Origin: Kondoa malvinella
Lineage: Eukaryota > Basidiomycota > Agaricostilbomycetes > Agaricostilbales > Kondoaceae
Length of the DNA stretch: 64,000 bases
Direction: 5' to 3'
Assembly: GCA_039545315.1 (NCBI GenBank)
Contig: BCIM01000017.1
Span: 124,001 to 188,000 of the forward strand
The translations under genes were made by a program, and so were the position numbers. A model generated the notes under the pieces. That model was not told the DNA's origin. It ran no database searches and saw nothing but the letters and a program-made list of their open reading frames with translations. Numbering within the stretch: position 1 is the first letter of the stretch; every line of letters starts with the position of its first letter. Of the stretch, positions 1 to 11,414 are shown one piece after another.

Positions 1-1143
1 TCTCAACCTGGCAGTCGAAGCGCTTCCCTAGATGCTCGAGCCGATCACCTGCATGGTCTATCAAATCGTGGGACACTAGCCGGAAGATCACCGAGTCAGC
101 CTGCGTATCCTCATTCCCATCAACCCCTTTACCCTTCTGGACTTCAACATTCGCATTCACCTTATGCAAATTACTACCCTCATATTGGTACAAAGGATCA
201 GAAACAAAGCTTTCCGACAGACTCTAATGCTCGCTATTCCCCGAGTCAAGATCAAAACGGCGATCGAAGATTGGTCTTGCCGTCACTCAGCAGTCTCACT
301 CAACACCTGAGAGAAGATGAAGGGCCGTATCAAGCTGATTTAGCAAGAGGTCGTCAGAGAGATCGCATCGTTTTACCGCCCATCCAAGCTCTGCCTGATG
401 CTCAGCAATTTCCATCGTTCCCGCAAGATAGACAGCAAGCGCAACGTCCATCTCCGAATCACATCTTTGGTCAGCATAGATCCAACGACGCTTCTCCTCT
501 ACAACTACCTGATCGGCCCAACTCTTCCAGCTCAGGATCGTCTGGCTCAAACAATGCGACCGGTCTTTCACCTTTCTCGCAACATTCCGTCTTGCCCAAT
601 ATTGCGCACTCACCAGCTTTATTGCCCGTCGCTGAGCATCCTGATACCCAACTAGCAGACTCGTCACGCGAACGCCGTGGAAGAAGCATCACTCGTAAAC
701 CAGCAATGGGCGATGCGCAAATGCTAGACCATTCACTTGAAGCTGTCCGAATCGCTTCTCGTTCAAATTCAAGGAGCAATTCACCTAGTCCAGCTTGGAA
801 CACTCATGAATCGTCCTATGGTGCAGCACAACAATCGAGACAACAGAATTATACGCATTTTCGAAGTTCTTCAGCTCGAGGTAGACCAGCAGATAATTTT
901 TCCAACATCAGAGGCAGCGCAAGAGAAGATTCGGTCTTGGGCAAACATGGTCGATCATCCTCTGAACGAGCTGCTCCATCTGGCGACGATGCGGATGATG
1001 TGGAAAAGCTACGAACGAGGATCGCGGAATTGGAGTTGATCAATTCGTTATTGACAAGCCGGGTCAAGCAATTGGAAGGGAACGCTACGAAACCTCCAGT
1101 CGCTCCTGCTCCACCTAAACAAGATCAAATGTACGAGGCGTAA
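1..1143 (+). CDS. Ser/Gln-rich protein with C-terminal coiled coil (5' partial)
   Basis: Open in one frame from the first base of the window to a TAA at 1141-1143, so the start lies outside. The visible ~380 residues are low in complexity and rich in Ser, Pro, Gln, His and Arg. The last 50 residues are different: a charged heptad-like stretch (VEKLRTRIAELELINSLLTS, then RVKQLEG) that should form a short coiled coil, possibly a dimerisation segment. Such an architecture is common in fungal transcription factors and signalling scaffolds, but no DNA-binding domain is in view, so no function is assigned. No intron is needed in this part, unlike most genes here. It is convergent with the next gene, with about 150 bases between the stops. 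Confidence 0.75.
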   Translation, partial: SQPGSRSASLDARADHLHGLSNRGTLAGRSPSQPAYPHSHQPLYPSGLQHSHSPYANYYPHIGTKDQKQSFPTDSNARYSPSQDQNGDRRLVLPSLSSLTQHLREDEGPYQADLARGRQRDRIVLPPIQALPDAQQFPSFPQDRQQAQRPSPNHIFGQHRSNDASPLQLPDRPNSSSSGSSGSNNATGLSPFSQHSVLPNIAHSPALLPVAEHPDTQLADSSRERRGRSITRKPAMGDAQMLDHSLEAVRIASRSNSRSNSPSPAWNTHESSYGAAQQSRQQNYTHFRSSSARGRPADNFSNIRGSAREDSVLGKHGRSSSERAAPSGDDADDVEKLRTRIAELELINSLLTSRVKQLEGNATKPPVAPAPPKQDQMYEA

Positions 1144-1294
1144 TATTGTATCACCAAAGGGCGAAACTGTGTATTCCGATAGTGTGAAATGCAAACAAAG
1201 GGTAGACTAGTACAATCAATATGCGATATTTGACATTGCTGCCTAATGGTCCGTAATCTCGTCTCTGCTCAATCCGTCCGGCGAGATAGAATCG

Positions 1295-2138
1295 TCAAGC
1301 CTCTTCCACGAGCTGCACAAAGGTCAGCAATTGTAAAGGACGATAAAGAAGGGTCGCACCTGCTATAGAAGTCGGTGATCGCAGTGGTTTGTCCTCTTTT
1401 ACTTCTTCCTGCTCTTGACCTGACATTTCCTGCCTTCTCAACCTCCAACTAGCTAATTGATCCAAGCTGGGTAAAGCAACTGGTGCTTTCGATGCTACTG
1501 GAGATTCTTCGACTTCAGTTTGAACAGCGTATACCGTTTGACTGGAAGAGCGACGGGAATTGTATTGCGAAGGGATGGGTGAGATGAGTTCTTCTTCATC
1601 TTCTGATTCATACTCTTCATTATCAAAGGTGGATTGAGGTGATGGCGCTTGTTGGACAGGGCTGGAAAAGAAAGGCGTGCCGGGAGAAAAGGTCGACGAG
1701 CCCGCGCTAGACGAGTAGGAGGGTGATGAGATTTTATCGCCTGGCAGCGTGACGTCTTCAGTACGAGAACAAAGGACAGAATACGTCTGGCTCACGAAAA
1801 GAGCCTAAAGCTGCTTGAAGAGATAGCTGTTTGCGAGAATTGCGGCTGATGAGGGAGCGCTGCTCAGTAGACGTGAATGATGTTAGGCGGTCTGGATCGG
1901 CATTAAGAGGTGATCTGAGTCGGTTCGGACTAATAGCCTGGAAGCGTTCATCCTCTTCGTCATCTTCTTCCTCGATATCACTATCGTTTGCTGCCGAGTC
2001 GTCGTCGTCGGATCCGGTGGATGAGCTGTCGAAGTCGGCTTCTGGATCCAACGAATAGCTGTTGCTCATTGTGTTTGCCGCGACGGCTTCAGGCGAGAAT
2101 GGCTTCAACGACGCGGGCGTAATGAAAGCGAAAGACAT
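1295..2138 (-). CDS. Acidic hypothetical protein
   Basis: Two overlapping minus-strand frames join through one short intron, about 1756-1795, with donor GTGAGC. An acceptor 15 bases further on is equally in frame. The start at 2138 gives MSFAFITPASLKPFSPEAVA; an upstream in-frame ATG at 2246 is possible but adds a Ser/His-rich stretch that looks non-coding. The product (~265 aa) has a very acidic block (DSDIEEEDDEEDE) near residue 60, several Ser-rich runs, a second acidic patch (YESEDEEEL) and a short LASWRLRRQEM segment near the C-terminus. No domain is recognised. The composition suggests a disordered, possibly nuclear protein, but that is only inference. Confidence 0.55.
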
Positions 2139-2986
2139 GACGGGAAATGCTAACAGATTTGATGCTATACTGAAATGCGAAAAGTGAAGCGTGCTTGAAG
2201 ACCGAGACTGAGAGCGTGAGAGATGAATGCGTGAGATGCTGGACACAGGTGAATGCTTCGTAAGAGACCAGCTCTAAGTTGGAGTCGAGTGATTCAAAGA
2301 AAAGAGAGAAACAAGAAGAGAAATACAGGCCAAGTCCAGAGAGAGAAGACAACAGACGAACAGTCACACGACCAGCGACTAGGCACAAAGGACGCAAGAA
2401 TGCACATTCCGAGCCAGATGGCTGAATTTGAACGCCGGATTTGGATGGAATGCGCTTTTGAGGCACTTTGTTCTTTTCTAGTCTCTTATAACGCCTTCTC
2501 AGCTTGTGCTGGTGTACTGCTAGGGTGCTGCCAGTGGATTGGCGGTCTTGCGTCAACTCGAGATGAAATCCGATGTTTTCTTTTTGACGCCCAATATGGG
2601 CCTGCTTGCCTGTTTCGTCTGCCCTGTGTCGTAATGTGCCTGCTCTATGACGCTCTGCTACTATGTTGTCTATCGTTCGCGTTTTCTCGCTGTCTCGCTA
2701 TCTTACCGTTTCAAGCTGTCGTGAACAAGTCACGCGCACTACGTCTTACCGGGAGCACAGCTTCTGATTTACACCTTCAAGTCTTTACCCAGAAGATGTC
2801 TCATCGTTATACCGGGCGGGTTGTCTGTGCAGCTTTCCTGCCTAGCGACCGTCGCTTCTTTCCTCAGCTCGTTCCCTGCTTGTCCCTTCTCCTCGCGTTA
2901 TTGCTCTTGCTCTTGAACCATACCACAACTTTCACAACTTTCCCCTGCCTTTCTTCGCTTAACTCAGTGCTGGACACCACCTCAAC
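2139..2986. other. Divergent intergenic region
   Basis: About 850 bases between two divergent starts. A long plus-strand frame (2253-3287) crosses it but has atypical composition (Cys/Leu-rich, no domain) and overlaps the LPMO signal-peptide exon in another frame, so I treat it as chance. The last 200 bases are pyrimidine-rich, as expected upstream of a fungal start codon. Confidence 0.5.
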
Positions 2987-4575
2987 ATGCTCTCTATCAC
3001 CTTTCTTATGCTTGTCGCCTCCGTTGCAGGCCACGGGTAGGTCAATGAAGCCTGGATCAGAAGCCATCCTGATCTTGCGGCCTTACAGATGGCCCAACCG
3101 TACTTTCACTCGAAGCAACGGCGAAGTTCATGAAGCTCGTCTGCCTTGGCAGTCTCTAGCAAAGGACACTGCCATTCGTCCTGCATGGCAGACCGATCCT
3201 AGCAAAGGACAGGCTCTGATTGAATCTCCAGATTTTGGTGATGCTAGGTGCGCCCGAAAGCTGCTACTCAGTCGTCTTTGTTCTTAATGTTCGAGCATAG
3301 CAAAATGAGTTGCGGCAAGAGTGCAGCTCTACCAGCACCTGCAGTCATCTCCATTGCTGCTGGTGATGACATCACCCTTTACTGGAGAGGTAAGTCTAGT
3401 TCGTTAATCTCTTGTTCTGCTGCCGACTGATTCACACTGATAGGACCTACCGACGAGCTCGCTGCTTATATCAAGGATCCGGAAGGGGGTCTCCCATATA
3501 CCCATGCCATCGGCGTCATCGGAGATTACATGGCTTCGTGCAACGGAGATTGTTGTAAGTCTGCAAACACATTGTGAGATATCATCTGATCAAGTACATC
3601 ATAGCATCTGCCGACGTTACAGATGCCGGTTGGACGAAAGTACAAGAAGCTACTTTCGACCCTGACACTGTTATGGATCAAAAGCTCAGGGATATCATGG
3701 TGGCTAGAGGAGAAAATCATCCCGCAGCCGGAGCAGCCGGAACGTGGGCTTTGTGAGTCGACTACCTTCTCGATAACTTTATAAGTGCTGATTTCAACTT
3801 CAGGGCCAAATTCCAACAAGACGGATCTGCATGGACTCTGAAAGTGCCCGAGAATCTTGAGCCAGGGCAATACATTGTGAGCGCGCACGCTTTAGCTGCT
3901 GACATATCTGACAAGTGAAAAGTGGCGCAATGAGCTCGTCGTATGTGTTCTGTAGGTTTGGAGAAATAATTGCTGATCCGTCCCAGGCAATGCACTTCGA
4001 CACGCCTCAGCTCTTCATTGCCTGCACTCAGCTCGAAGTCACTGGATATGGCTCTACTCCTCTGCCTGCTGGAACCAGATCGAGCGAATTGTACGACCCA
4101 GAAGGTGTCTTTAAGAACTTTGTTGTGAGTGCCTCTTCATGTCCGACAGTTAGGGCACTGACAGCGAATATAGATCTCGCCTCAAAACTCTGCTACATTT
4201 GAATATCCAGGTCCTGCTCTCTGGTCAGCCGCTAATCAAGGCTCTACTGGCTCGCCTCCCAAATCGTCTGCAGCTGATGTGATCGGCCAGAAGACTGTCA
4301 CGTCTGTCTCTGCTGGAAAGTCCAGCTCGTCTTCTCGCCTCGTTCCACGTCCTACCGGAAATACACTGCCAGTCGAAGATGCACCTATCGAGGTTGCTAC
4401 TGATGTCGATGAAGATCAGCCGGCAGTTCGACCCAGACCTACTGCTACTGACTTGGCAGCTGAAGAGTCAGAGCGACCTGTTACTATTCAGACCTCTTCT
4501 GCTTCCTCAACTCGCTTTACTGGCCGCCCTCACTGGCGCAGCCAATGGAGGAACTTTCGCGGTTCTCGGGAATAG
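2987..4575 (+). CDS. Secreted AA9 lytic polysaccharide monooxygenase
   Basis: Copper enzyme that oxidatively cleaves cellulose or related glucans outside the cell. Nine exons can be joined: 2987-3036, 3089-3247, 3301-3389, 3444-3554, 3623-3752, 3804-3876, 3923-3940, 3987-4124 and 4174-4575 (389 aa). A 15-residue signal peptide ends VASVAG, so the mature protein begins His-Gly, and His16 becomes the N-terminal copper-brace histidine. The second ligand is probably His120 in YTHAIGV (family pattern S/T-H-x-G-P). The hallmark WRNELVAMH is present (the 18-nt exon 3923-3940 encodes WRNELV), and His213 is the conserved second-shell residue. The usual axial Tyr of the Q-x-Y motif is Phe220 (PQLFIAC). 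A Ser/Thr/Pro-rich tail of ~130 residues follows the catalytic domain, with no recognisable cellulose-binding module. The family call is firm; the substrate is unknown. Confidence 0.88.
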
Positions 4576-4785
4576 ATTCGAGTACAGTTTCAAAGGCACA
4601 TAAATAGCATTATTAGCATAGTGAAAACCTGCTGGCAGGTGGTATATTGGTGATGGCAAAAATAACAGATCTCTGTGTCTCATTTCTTCTACGTGCTTTT
4701 ACTGCGAATCTTCATCGTCACTGATAGCGGCTGGAATGGGCCTACATGCCAGTGAGCCTTTAAGCACAGGGGTGAACGAGCCATC

Positions 4786-6062
4786 TTACTTGACGCCCAT
4801 GTACTCTTCACTGGTGCGGTCGAGCATTTTGCGAGTCACTACCATCCACTGAGGCTTCATGTCGAGATAATCCGTGTCCATAGCATCCCACTTTCCTTCA
4901 TGCCCTTCAGTCGACTCGTCGACGCAACAGATCGTCTCTTCCTCGTTATTGCCACAACGCAATCGGAAGTTTTTCGCTAGAAGAAACATCTCGTTGCTGA
5001 CCTTTTCGTAAGAAAAGCGAGCGAAGAGTGCAGGATCAAGGAGGAATGTGTAAGAGCGATCTCTGCGTCCCATGTCGTGCGAAGAGCTGATGTGACCGAT
5101 GGTTGTGTGAAAGTGATCCACTTCACGATCCATGAATTGGTCATAGTCGCCCTCGCTGCCAGTCATTGCGCAGAGATCATGGTCATCCAAAAAGAGGCTA
5201 ATAGCAGCCGCATCCTAATGCGATATTAGCGCAAAGCCGTGCAGCCTAGGTGTGTACTCACTTTGTTTAAGCTGTATGGAGTCCCAAGCGGGCGTCCACT
5301 AGAGCCATGGCACAAAGTCTCAAAAGCAATAAATCGATCAGCTGGACAAGTCGAGCAAGTCGCGAAGCGGGTCGCAGAGACTGTAGCTTTGTAATGAAGA
5401 AAAGCAGCTGATTGACGAAATTCAATGTTCATGCGTCTGAAGTAGGGCTGATCCATCTTGAAATCGTGGTTGAACTCCAGCTCGCAGTCGCTTTCAATCA
5501 CATACCAAGTCGCTTCGAGGGATTTCAAGGTCTGCTCGAGGCGATTGAGCGCAGCTGTGTTGGTGTCCGTGGGGTCTTTGGCAACCGTAGCCTGAGCAGC
5601 GCGTACAGCGTCCCTAGTGTGCACAGTGTTGATGTCAAGAACAGCCTGCTGATCCCGAAGCTTGTTTTCAGCTGCTAGCAATTGCTCAGTCCTGGTGAAC
5701 ATGCTGTCAGTAATGTTGCACTAACGTGCACAGCGCACTCACATGAAGTCATTGTAAAGATCCTCAAGCTCGACAGGCATCACGTCTCCGAGTGCTTCCA
5801 GCCAATTGCAGATACAAGCTTCTTTCAGAGGCCAACGATTTTCCGCTTCTTCAAAGACGACTTCGAGCAAATAGGAATTGATGAATTCAAGAATCTCTGC
5901 TGGAAGGTCTGCAATCCCAATCTGGTCAGAGCTCGAAACGAGCTTGTTGTTCCATTTCGCTAGACGAATCTCGCGCATGGCTTTCACTGTTGGCCAGGCG
6001 TACGCAGCAGTGAGGAGAGATGAGAAATTGACCGAATAGCCAAAGCAGAATGAGGTTGGCAT
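4786..6062 (-). CDS. Hypothetical protein, possible F-box-like N-terminus
   Basis: Three exons join cleanly in frame through introns at 5704-5742 and about 5216-5262, both GTGAGT donors, to give ~385 aa. Residues ~50-65 (ADLPAEILEFINSYL) resemble the start of an F-box (LPxEILxxI), but the rest of that motif is not clear. The middle part is helical and charged, beginning RTEQLLAAENKLRDQQ, followed by a Cys-containing segment (CSTCPADRFIAFETLCHG). The C-terminal third has no recognisable motif. If the F-box reading is right it would be a substrate adaptor of an SCF ubiquitin ligase; otherwise it is unassigned. The exon structure and good frame continuity make the gene itself likely. Confidence 0.6.
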
Positions 6063-6541
6063 GGTCTGTTAACAAGTGTCAGACCAACAGCATAACGCGA
6101 AGGGACGCCTCACATACGGTCGCGCGGTAAGACAAGACGCTTGCAGGAGACAGCTCAAGGCGGAGAAGTAGTGAGTACCGTCGAGCAGGGACCGCAGGGA
6201 CCTGAGCTCGTTTGAAGTAAACAACAGGATGCTCGAAGAACGATGCAGGACGCGAGGAGACAAGCGACGGGGACAATGTTTCACTTGCTTATTTGCGCGC
6301 GTATTAGGCAGTCGGCGCTTGATTACGGTCGACGTTTTGGTTCAAGCTGTCGAGGACTCGGAGCTAAGGACTGAATGCGGCCATGCACGTTCATATGTAT
6401 AGCTACATCGTCTACAGCTGTCCGTCTGCACTTGTACCAAAGTCTTGGAAGTACTCTGTGACCTCCGCGAGATAACGCTTGCCCATCACCTCCGAGTCTG
6501 CGTCCACCTTACAAGCTGTATTTCAGGAGCAAGGTAGCCGT
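6063..6541. other. Intergenic region
   Basis: About 480 bases between the start of the hypothetical gene (6062) and the end of the P450 gene (6542), both on the minus strand. It should hold the P450 3' end and the hypothetical gene's promoter. No RNA gene or repeat was noticed. Confidence 0.4.
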
Positions 6542-9244
6542 CTAATGCGTGATCTCTTTGAAGTATTCGTTGACTTCGGCAAAGTCGTGCTTGATGACTT
6601 CGGCGTGCTTTGGGCTACGCACAGTGATGGTAAGCGGGAAAGGCTTTGGCTCCCAATCGAAACCCTGCCAAGCACCTCGGTCAGTAATAGTTCAAGCTGG
6701 TTAATATCAGCTTACATCGGTGAAGACCTCTGGATCAGTTCGAATACTTGGGTCGTGCTTGATGTCGAAGCCCCAAAGCAATCTAGCCGTGATCAAGAAG
6801 ACGTTCTGGAAGCCCACTGCGACCAACATGTGAGCACAATGACAGCAGCTGAAGTATGCTAGACCCACAATGGATGCCAGGGCAAATCTGTAGCGAATAT
6901 GAGCATGGTACAATATTTCCGCTTAACGGGAAGCTTACACGTCGTCCCCATCCCTATGAACTGGGTCAGCATTATTCACTCGATCACATGCACTCAGACT
7001 TACGAAGTTCTGATGACCAAATTGACCTGGGAAGTTCTTGATCCTTTCCTTGTCCAAGAATCGCTCAGGTAGGAAATTCTCAGGATCAGGAAAGTCCGGC
7101 TCATATGAATGACTGTTTATCTATTAGTCAGTTGTCTTCAGCCAACAGATCGACCGTACATTGAGTGTAAAGAACCGCAGACTACAGGTAGTGTGAGCCA
7201 GCATACAGCTGTCTTGTTACTCTGACTGACCAGTTGCACCTTTAGGGATGTAGTAACCTCGGTAGTAGTCTTCTTGTGTTGTAGAGTGGGGAGTTCCGCC
7301 CTGGCAAAACAGGTTCAGAGCAATGCTACAACAACATGCCTTTGGCATACTAGGATAGCAACCGAGCGCCACTGTATGAATGATTAGCTGAAGCATCCGA
7401 AACAAATTAATAAAGCTCACCCTCATAGTCTCATGCATGATCGCCGTCACGTAAGGTAGGTTATCCATATCTTCAAAAGTAGGCATGTGGTCCAACCCAC
7501 AGAAGGCATCAAGCTCGGCCCTGCGAATCGTTTAGCTCCCACATTGAGTCCGCCTAGGACGACGTACTGTGCTTTTGGGATGAATTGCGGTCCGTATTTG
7601 ACTGCTGCGAGCAGAAAGCTAGAGAGAGTACCGCTTGACGTTTCCTGCAACATCGTGAATAACGATCAACAGCTGGCAGAACCATACTGACGACGCCTGC
7701 ATCGAACTATGATTCAGCAAAGATTAGCTTGCAGTCGCACCTGTCGAGAGATGACCCACAGGTGTTGCAGCAGCATAAGCTAGCTCGATATCAGACATGC
7801 CCAGTGTTTTCTGATCGCGAAGCATATCGACAGCAAAGCACTTGGGTGCTGTCCCTTCTGCCATTTGTTTTCTTAGGACATTGATCTCGCGAAAGTAGAA
7901 CTCTTCATCTTTCTTTTGCTGAGTGAGAGCAGCCTTCTTCCAAGGTGCTAGGAAGGCAGGCATATATTTGAGGAATGGAAAAGTCTCGACCTGAATCCTT
8001 TGCATCAGCGATATTCTGGCCATGAGCCAAAAGGACTGACGCTATATTTGCCAGGAATGTTGAACTCGTTCAATTTGCCCATAGCAGTCCTGTTACCTTC
8101 CACAACCGGGTCATGGTGAACTTTTGAGTCGATGAAGATGAGCACACATTCAGTTGCAATAAGAAGCACTGACAGTCTGTTACTCGCTTGCCGTACGTGA
8201 GCAGTACAACTACAGAAGCCGCATCTAGACAAGCAGAAAGATGAGCGAGTGCTGTGAAACATCATAAAGTAATATACATCGCTCAATGTGCTCTCGGTAG
8301 TCTTTTGGCTGAGTAAGTATGTCATGCATAAGTACTTTGCTCTCGTTGATTTGAATAGGTCGATACTTGATGACGGCTGTTAAGTAGCATTAAGATGGTA
8401 GTTGTGTTGGCCGACATACATACTGACCTTTCTGCATGAAGCCTCCGTGCAAGAGCTTTCTCCATCGTCTCCAGACTGATCACAGCTCCGTGAGTATTGT
8501 GTCAGTAGATTTTAGCGCATTAAGTACAGTCGGTATTGGAAATCATCAAGCCTCTCAGATTCGCCGACAGCAGTTCGCTGCCCCTGTAGATCGCTATTAA
8601 GGGTTGATATGTGAGGTTGCAACGGAGACTTACATGATGAAGCGCGGTCTGCCAGAATAAATGCTGCCTCTCTTCTCTAATAAGTCGTACGCGGCTTGAG
8701 CGCTTCCCAGCACAATGTATGGCGTAGGTCCCTGGTCGTCTTGTTAGGCTTAGCTATTATCGAACCGATATGGACAGACCATTCTGTTCAAGGCATGTCA
8801 GACTTGAAAGAAGATCAGGAACTATCCAGCAGACTCACTGTAAGTAGACGATATCGCCATACTTGTCGTGTAGCTCCTTGAACCATACCCCTAAATCCAG
8901 CACGTAATCAGCATACCAAAGTTGTCCTTGACCCGAAAGCCCTCACAAGGTTGACTGGCTGGAGCTTGTCTTGCATTTCCAAAGAAGAGTTCCGCTTCAG
9001 CTGAACGAATAGAATAGTCAAGCTCTTGACAGCAAGCATTTGTGAAGAGCGAGCTCACGACCTGGAGGCAAATCTTTCCGACTTCTCAGGTTGAGCTGCC
9101 ATGTAGCGTCAGCAATAGTCCCACAAAGCTAGAATGCAAGAGTCCTCACTGGAAACAGATATGGTAAAACAGAAGCCAGGACAACGAGCGTCGCTGCCAG
9201 GCCTAGCTGCCATGGTGCAAGATTCGGCAATGCAAATTCTGTCA
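6542..9244 (-). CDS. Cytochrome P450 monooxygenase
   Basis: Membrane-anchored microsomal P450, split by more than a dozen short introns. The start at 9244 gives an N-terminal hydrophobic anchor (QLGLAATLVVLASVLPYLFP) followed by the Pro-rich hinge LPPGPEAELFFGN. Further landmarks in order: FWRRWRKLLHGGFMQKAVIK (helix C), NRTAMGKLNEFNIPGKY, AGVETSSGTLSSF (helix I, with an E-T pair), DNLPYVTAIMHETMR (ExxR, helix K), FLPERFLDKERIKNFPGQFG, and the haem-binding loop FGWGRRICPG, which needs a 15-nt exon at 6939-6953. The C-terminus ends EVNEYFKEITH. It resembles the fungal class annotated as O-methylsterigmatocystin oxidoreductase-like; the substrate cannot be read from sequence. It diverges from the FAD monooxygenase gene, suggesting co-regulation. 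One join near 8780 is uncertain. Confidence 0.9.
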
Positions 9245-9538
9245 TATTAAAGGCTTTGATCAGTTAAAAGTGTCTCTTCGCTTCCGCTGGCTGCCAAATT
9301 GCACAACAATCACAACGCTTCTCCCCCTTATCATACCGGGAATTACACAGATGAGGAATTATCATTTAGCCATCCTATCGCTATGCATCCGAGTGGAGAA
9401 CCCGCTTGAGCTCCGCAAAGAAATTAGCTGTGGTGCCTCGCCAGTTCTTTATTCTTGCTTGGCATTCGAATTGTCGACTCTCCCGCGAAGGTCATCAAAT
9501 TCAAGTTGTTCATTCGCTTCTCAGCATATAGTTTGATC
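9245..9538. promoter_or_regulatory. Bidirectional promoter of P450 and FAD monooxygenase genes
   Basis: The two start codons face away from each other across 294 bases, so one region must hold both promoters. I see no repeated operator-like motif. Joint regulation of the two oxygenase genes is an inference from this geometry. Confidence 0.5.
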
Positions 9539-11359
9539 ATGACACAAGAACAGAAGCTCAAAGTACTCGTTGTCGGTGCGGGTCTGGGAGGATGCGCGGC
9601 AGCTATGGCTATGCATCATGCAGGCTTCGAAGTAATCATTGTCGAAAAGATCAGACAATTTCAGCGTCTGGGCGATAGTCTAGGGTTGGGAGAGAATGCT
9701 CTTAGGCTTCTTGAGCGATGGGGTTGCACAGAGAAGATCAAGAAGATTGGCAACAAGAGCCCTGTCATGCACATCAGGCGATACGACACTGGAGAGATCA
9801 TAGCCACTCAGCGGTACGTCCTTTTGACTCACCTGAGAAGGTCGCCCGCTCAGCTCTATCACAGCCTGATGGATATGGCTGGTTATATCGGGCATAGAGG
9901 TTAGTGCAAGGCACTGCTGATATCGCAAGGCTGAGATTTTCGCTGCAGGAGACTATCATCAAGCCTTCATTGATAGAGTCGGCGAATTGGGAATCGAGAT
10001 CCGCATGGGTAGCGAGATCGTCAGCTTCGACGAAAGTGTTCCTCAAGCTACTCTCAAGTCTGGCGAAGTGATCAAAGCCGATGTCATTCTGGGAGCGGAC
10101 GGTATCAAGTCACGTAGGCACTCAGGTCCGATATGGTAAAGCACTGCTGACCAGCTCGCAGCCTGTAGAGAACTGGTGCTTGGCTTCTATGATGCGCCAA
10201 AGTCTTCCGGCTACGCTTGCTTCAGAGCCTACACAGAAGGCACTCGCATGCACGACGACCCATTAGCGTCGGTCTTAACAGTTCAAGACTGCATGAATAG
10301 TATGTCGTCCTCTTCGCTTATCTGCCTTCAGATTCTTATACATCGTCACTCAGTTTGGATCGGCCCAGACATGCATGTCGTTCAAAATACAACCCACGAC
10401 GGTGCTCAGATCAACTGGATAGCTAGTCACAAGGCCGATCGAGACCTAAAAGAGTCTTGGAGCGCGCCCGGCAAGGTTGAAGATGCACTTGAGCTTGTCA
10501 CAGGATGGGATCCGACGATTCGAAGAGTAATGGAGTTGACGCCTTCGTGCCTGGACTGGCTTATTGTCTACCGGGACCCTCTACCAACTTGGATATCAAA
10601 GACTGGCAATGTTGCTCTGATGGGCGATGCAGCGCAGTAAGTTCTGGTCGGCTTGCTTGGTATCTCGCTTACTCCTGAACAGTCCCCATTTACCGAGTGA
10701 GTCATCTTCTTCAACGGCAGCACTCGTAGGCTCATGTCTATGCTTACCTCAGCATCAGCACAAGGCGCTAGTGTGAGCTTTTGAGCGCATCGACAGCAAC
10801 CCCCTCTGACATCTTTACAGCAAGCATGCGAGGATGCAGCTGTTTTGGCTGTCTGTCTTCAGATGGCCGGGAAGGATCGGATTCGCCTCGCGACCTTGAC
10901 CTACGAGCGCCTTCGATACGCTCGTGTCTTGAAGACGCAGAAGACCGGAGAAGCGCTTCGTGAGAAATGGCATAACGCGCTCAAGCAGGTGACCGCGGGT
11001 GAATGGATCGACCCGAGAAGCATCAGGATGGAGAACGCATGGGTGTATCAGGTAAGCGTTGTCTGCTTGCGAACGCGTCATTACTAACCGTTTCGAAGCT
11101 CGATGTTGAACAAGACGCAAGAGACCGCTTCCCAGCAGTTTCGGCACAAATACAGAAAGAGATGGATGAAGGCAACGTCGCTCTGCCTGGAAGTCTGCTC
11201 GGTGACGATCGATATGACATTCCCAGCATTCCAGAAGAGGAATTGGTCAAGATCGAGGACTTTGTCAAAGAGGCTCAGGCCAAATACTCTGCGTCATTGA
11301 CAGGAAGGGCAGCAGAATACTTCAAACCTGCTTCGCGACCGCCTGTGGCTGTTCAGTAG
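9539..11359 (+). CDS. FAD-dependent aromatic monooxygenase (salicylate hydroxylase-like)
   Basis: Flavoprotein of the class A (group A) hydroxylases, which use NAD(P)H and oxygen to hydroxylate mostly aromatic substrates. The start at 9539 is followed almost at once by the FAD-binding Rossmann motif VLVVGAGLGGCAAAMAMHHA, with FEVIIVEK as the second strand. Later landmarks are KADVILGADGIKS (the DG motif contacting FAD and NADPH), GNVALMGDAAH (the GD motif that binds the FAD ribityl chain), and the adjoining PHLPTSAQGASQACEDAAVL, which is typical of the family. About nine short introns were joined in frame. The C-terminal ~110 residues form a charged helical region ending RPPVAVQ. No signal peptide is visible, so it is probably cytosolic. 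It is the divergent partner of the P450 gene and could act on the same substrate series. Confidence 0.88.
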
Positions 11360-11414
11360 GAGGGCATAAGCTTGTTGGCGATGATGTATTTGTGATTTTG
11401 CTGTATACATTTTC

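Noticed and set aside
2253..3287. Long plus-strand frame of 344 codons
   Set aside because: Cys/Leu-rich composition without domains; it overlaps the LPMO signal-peptide exon and crosses its first intron, which are better supported in other frames.
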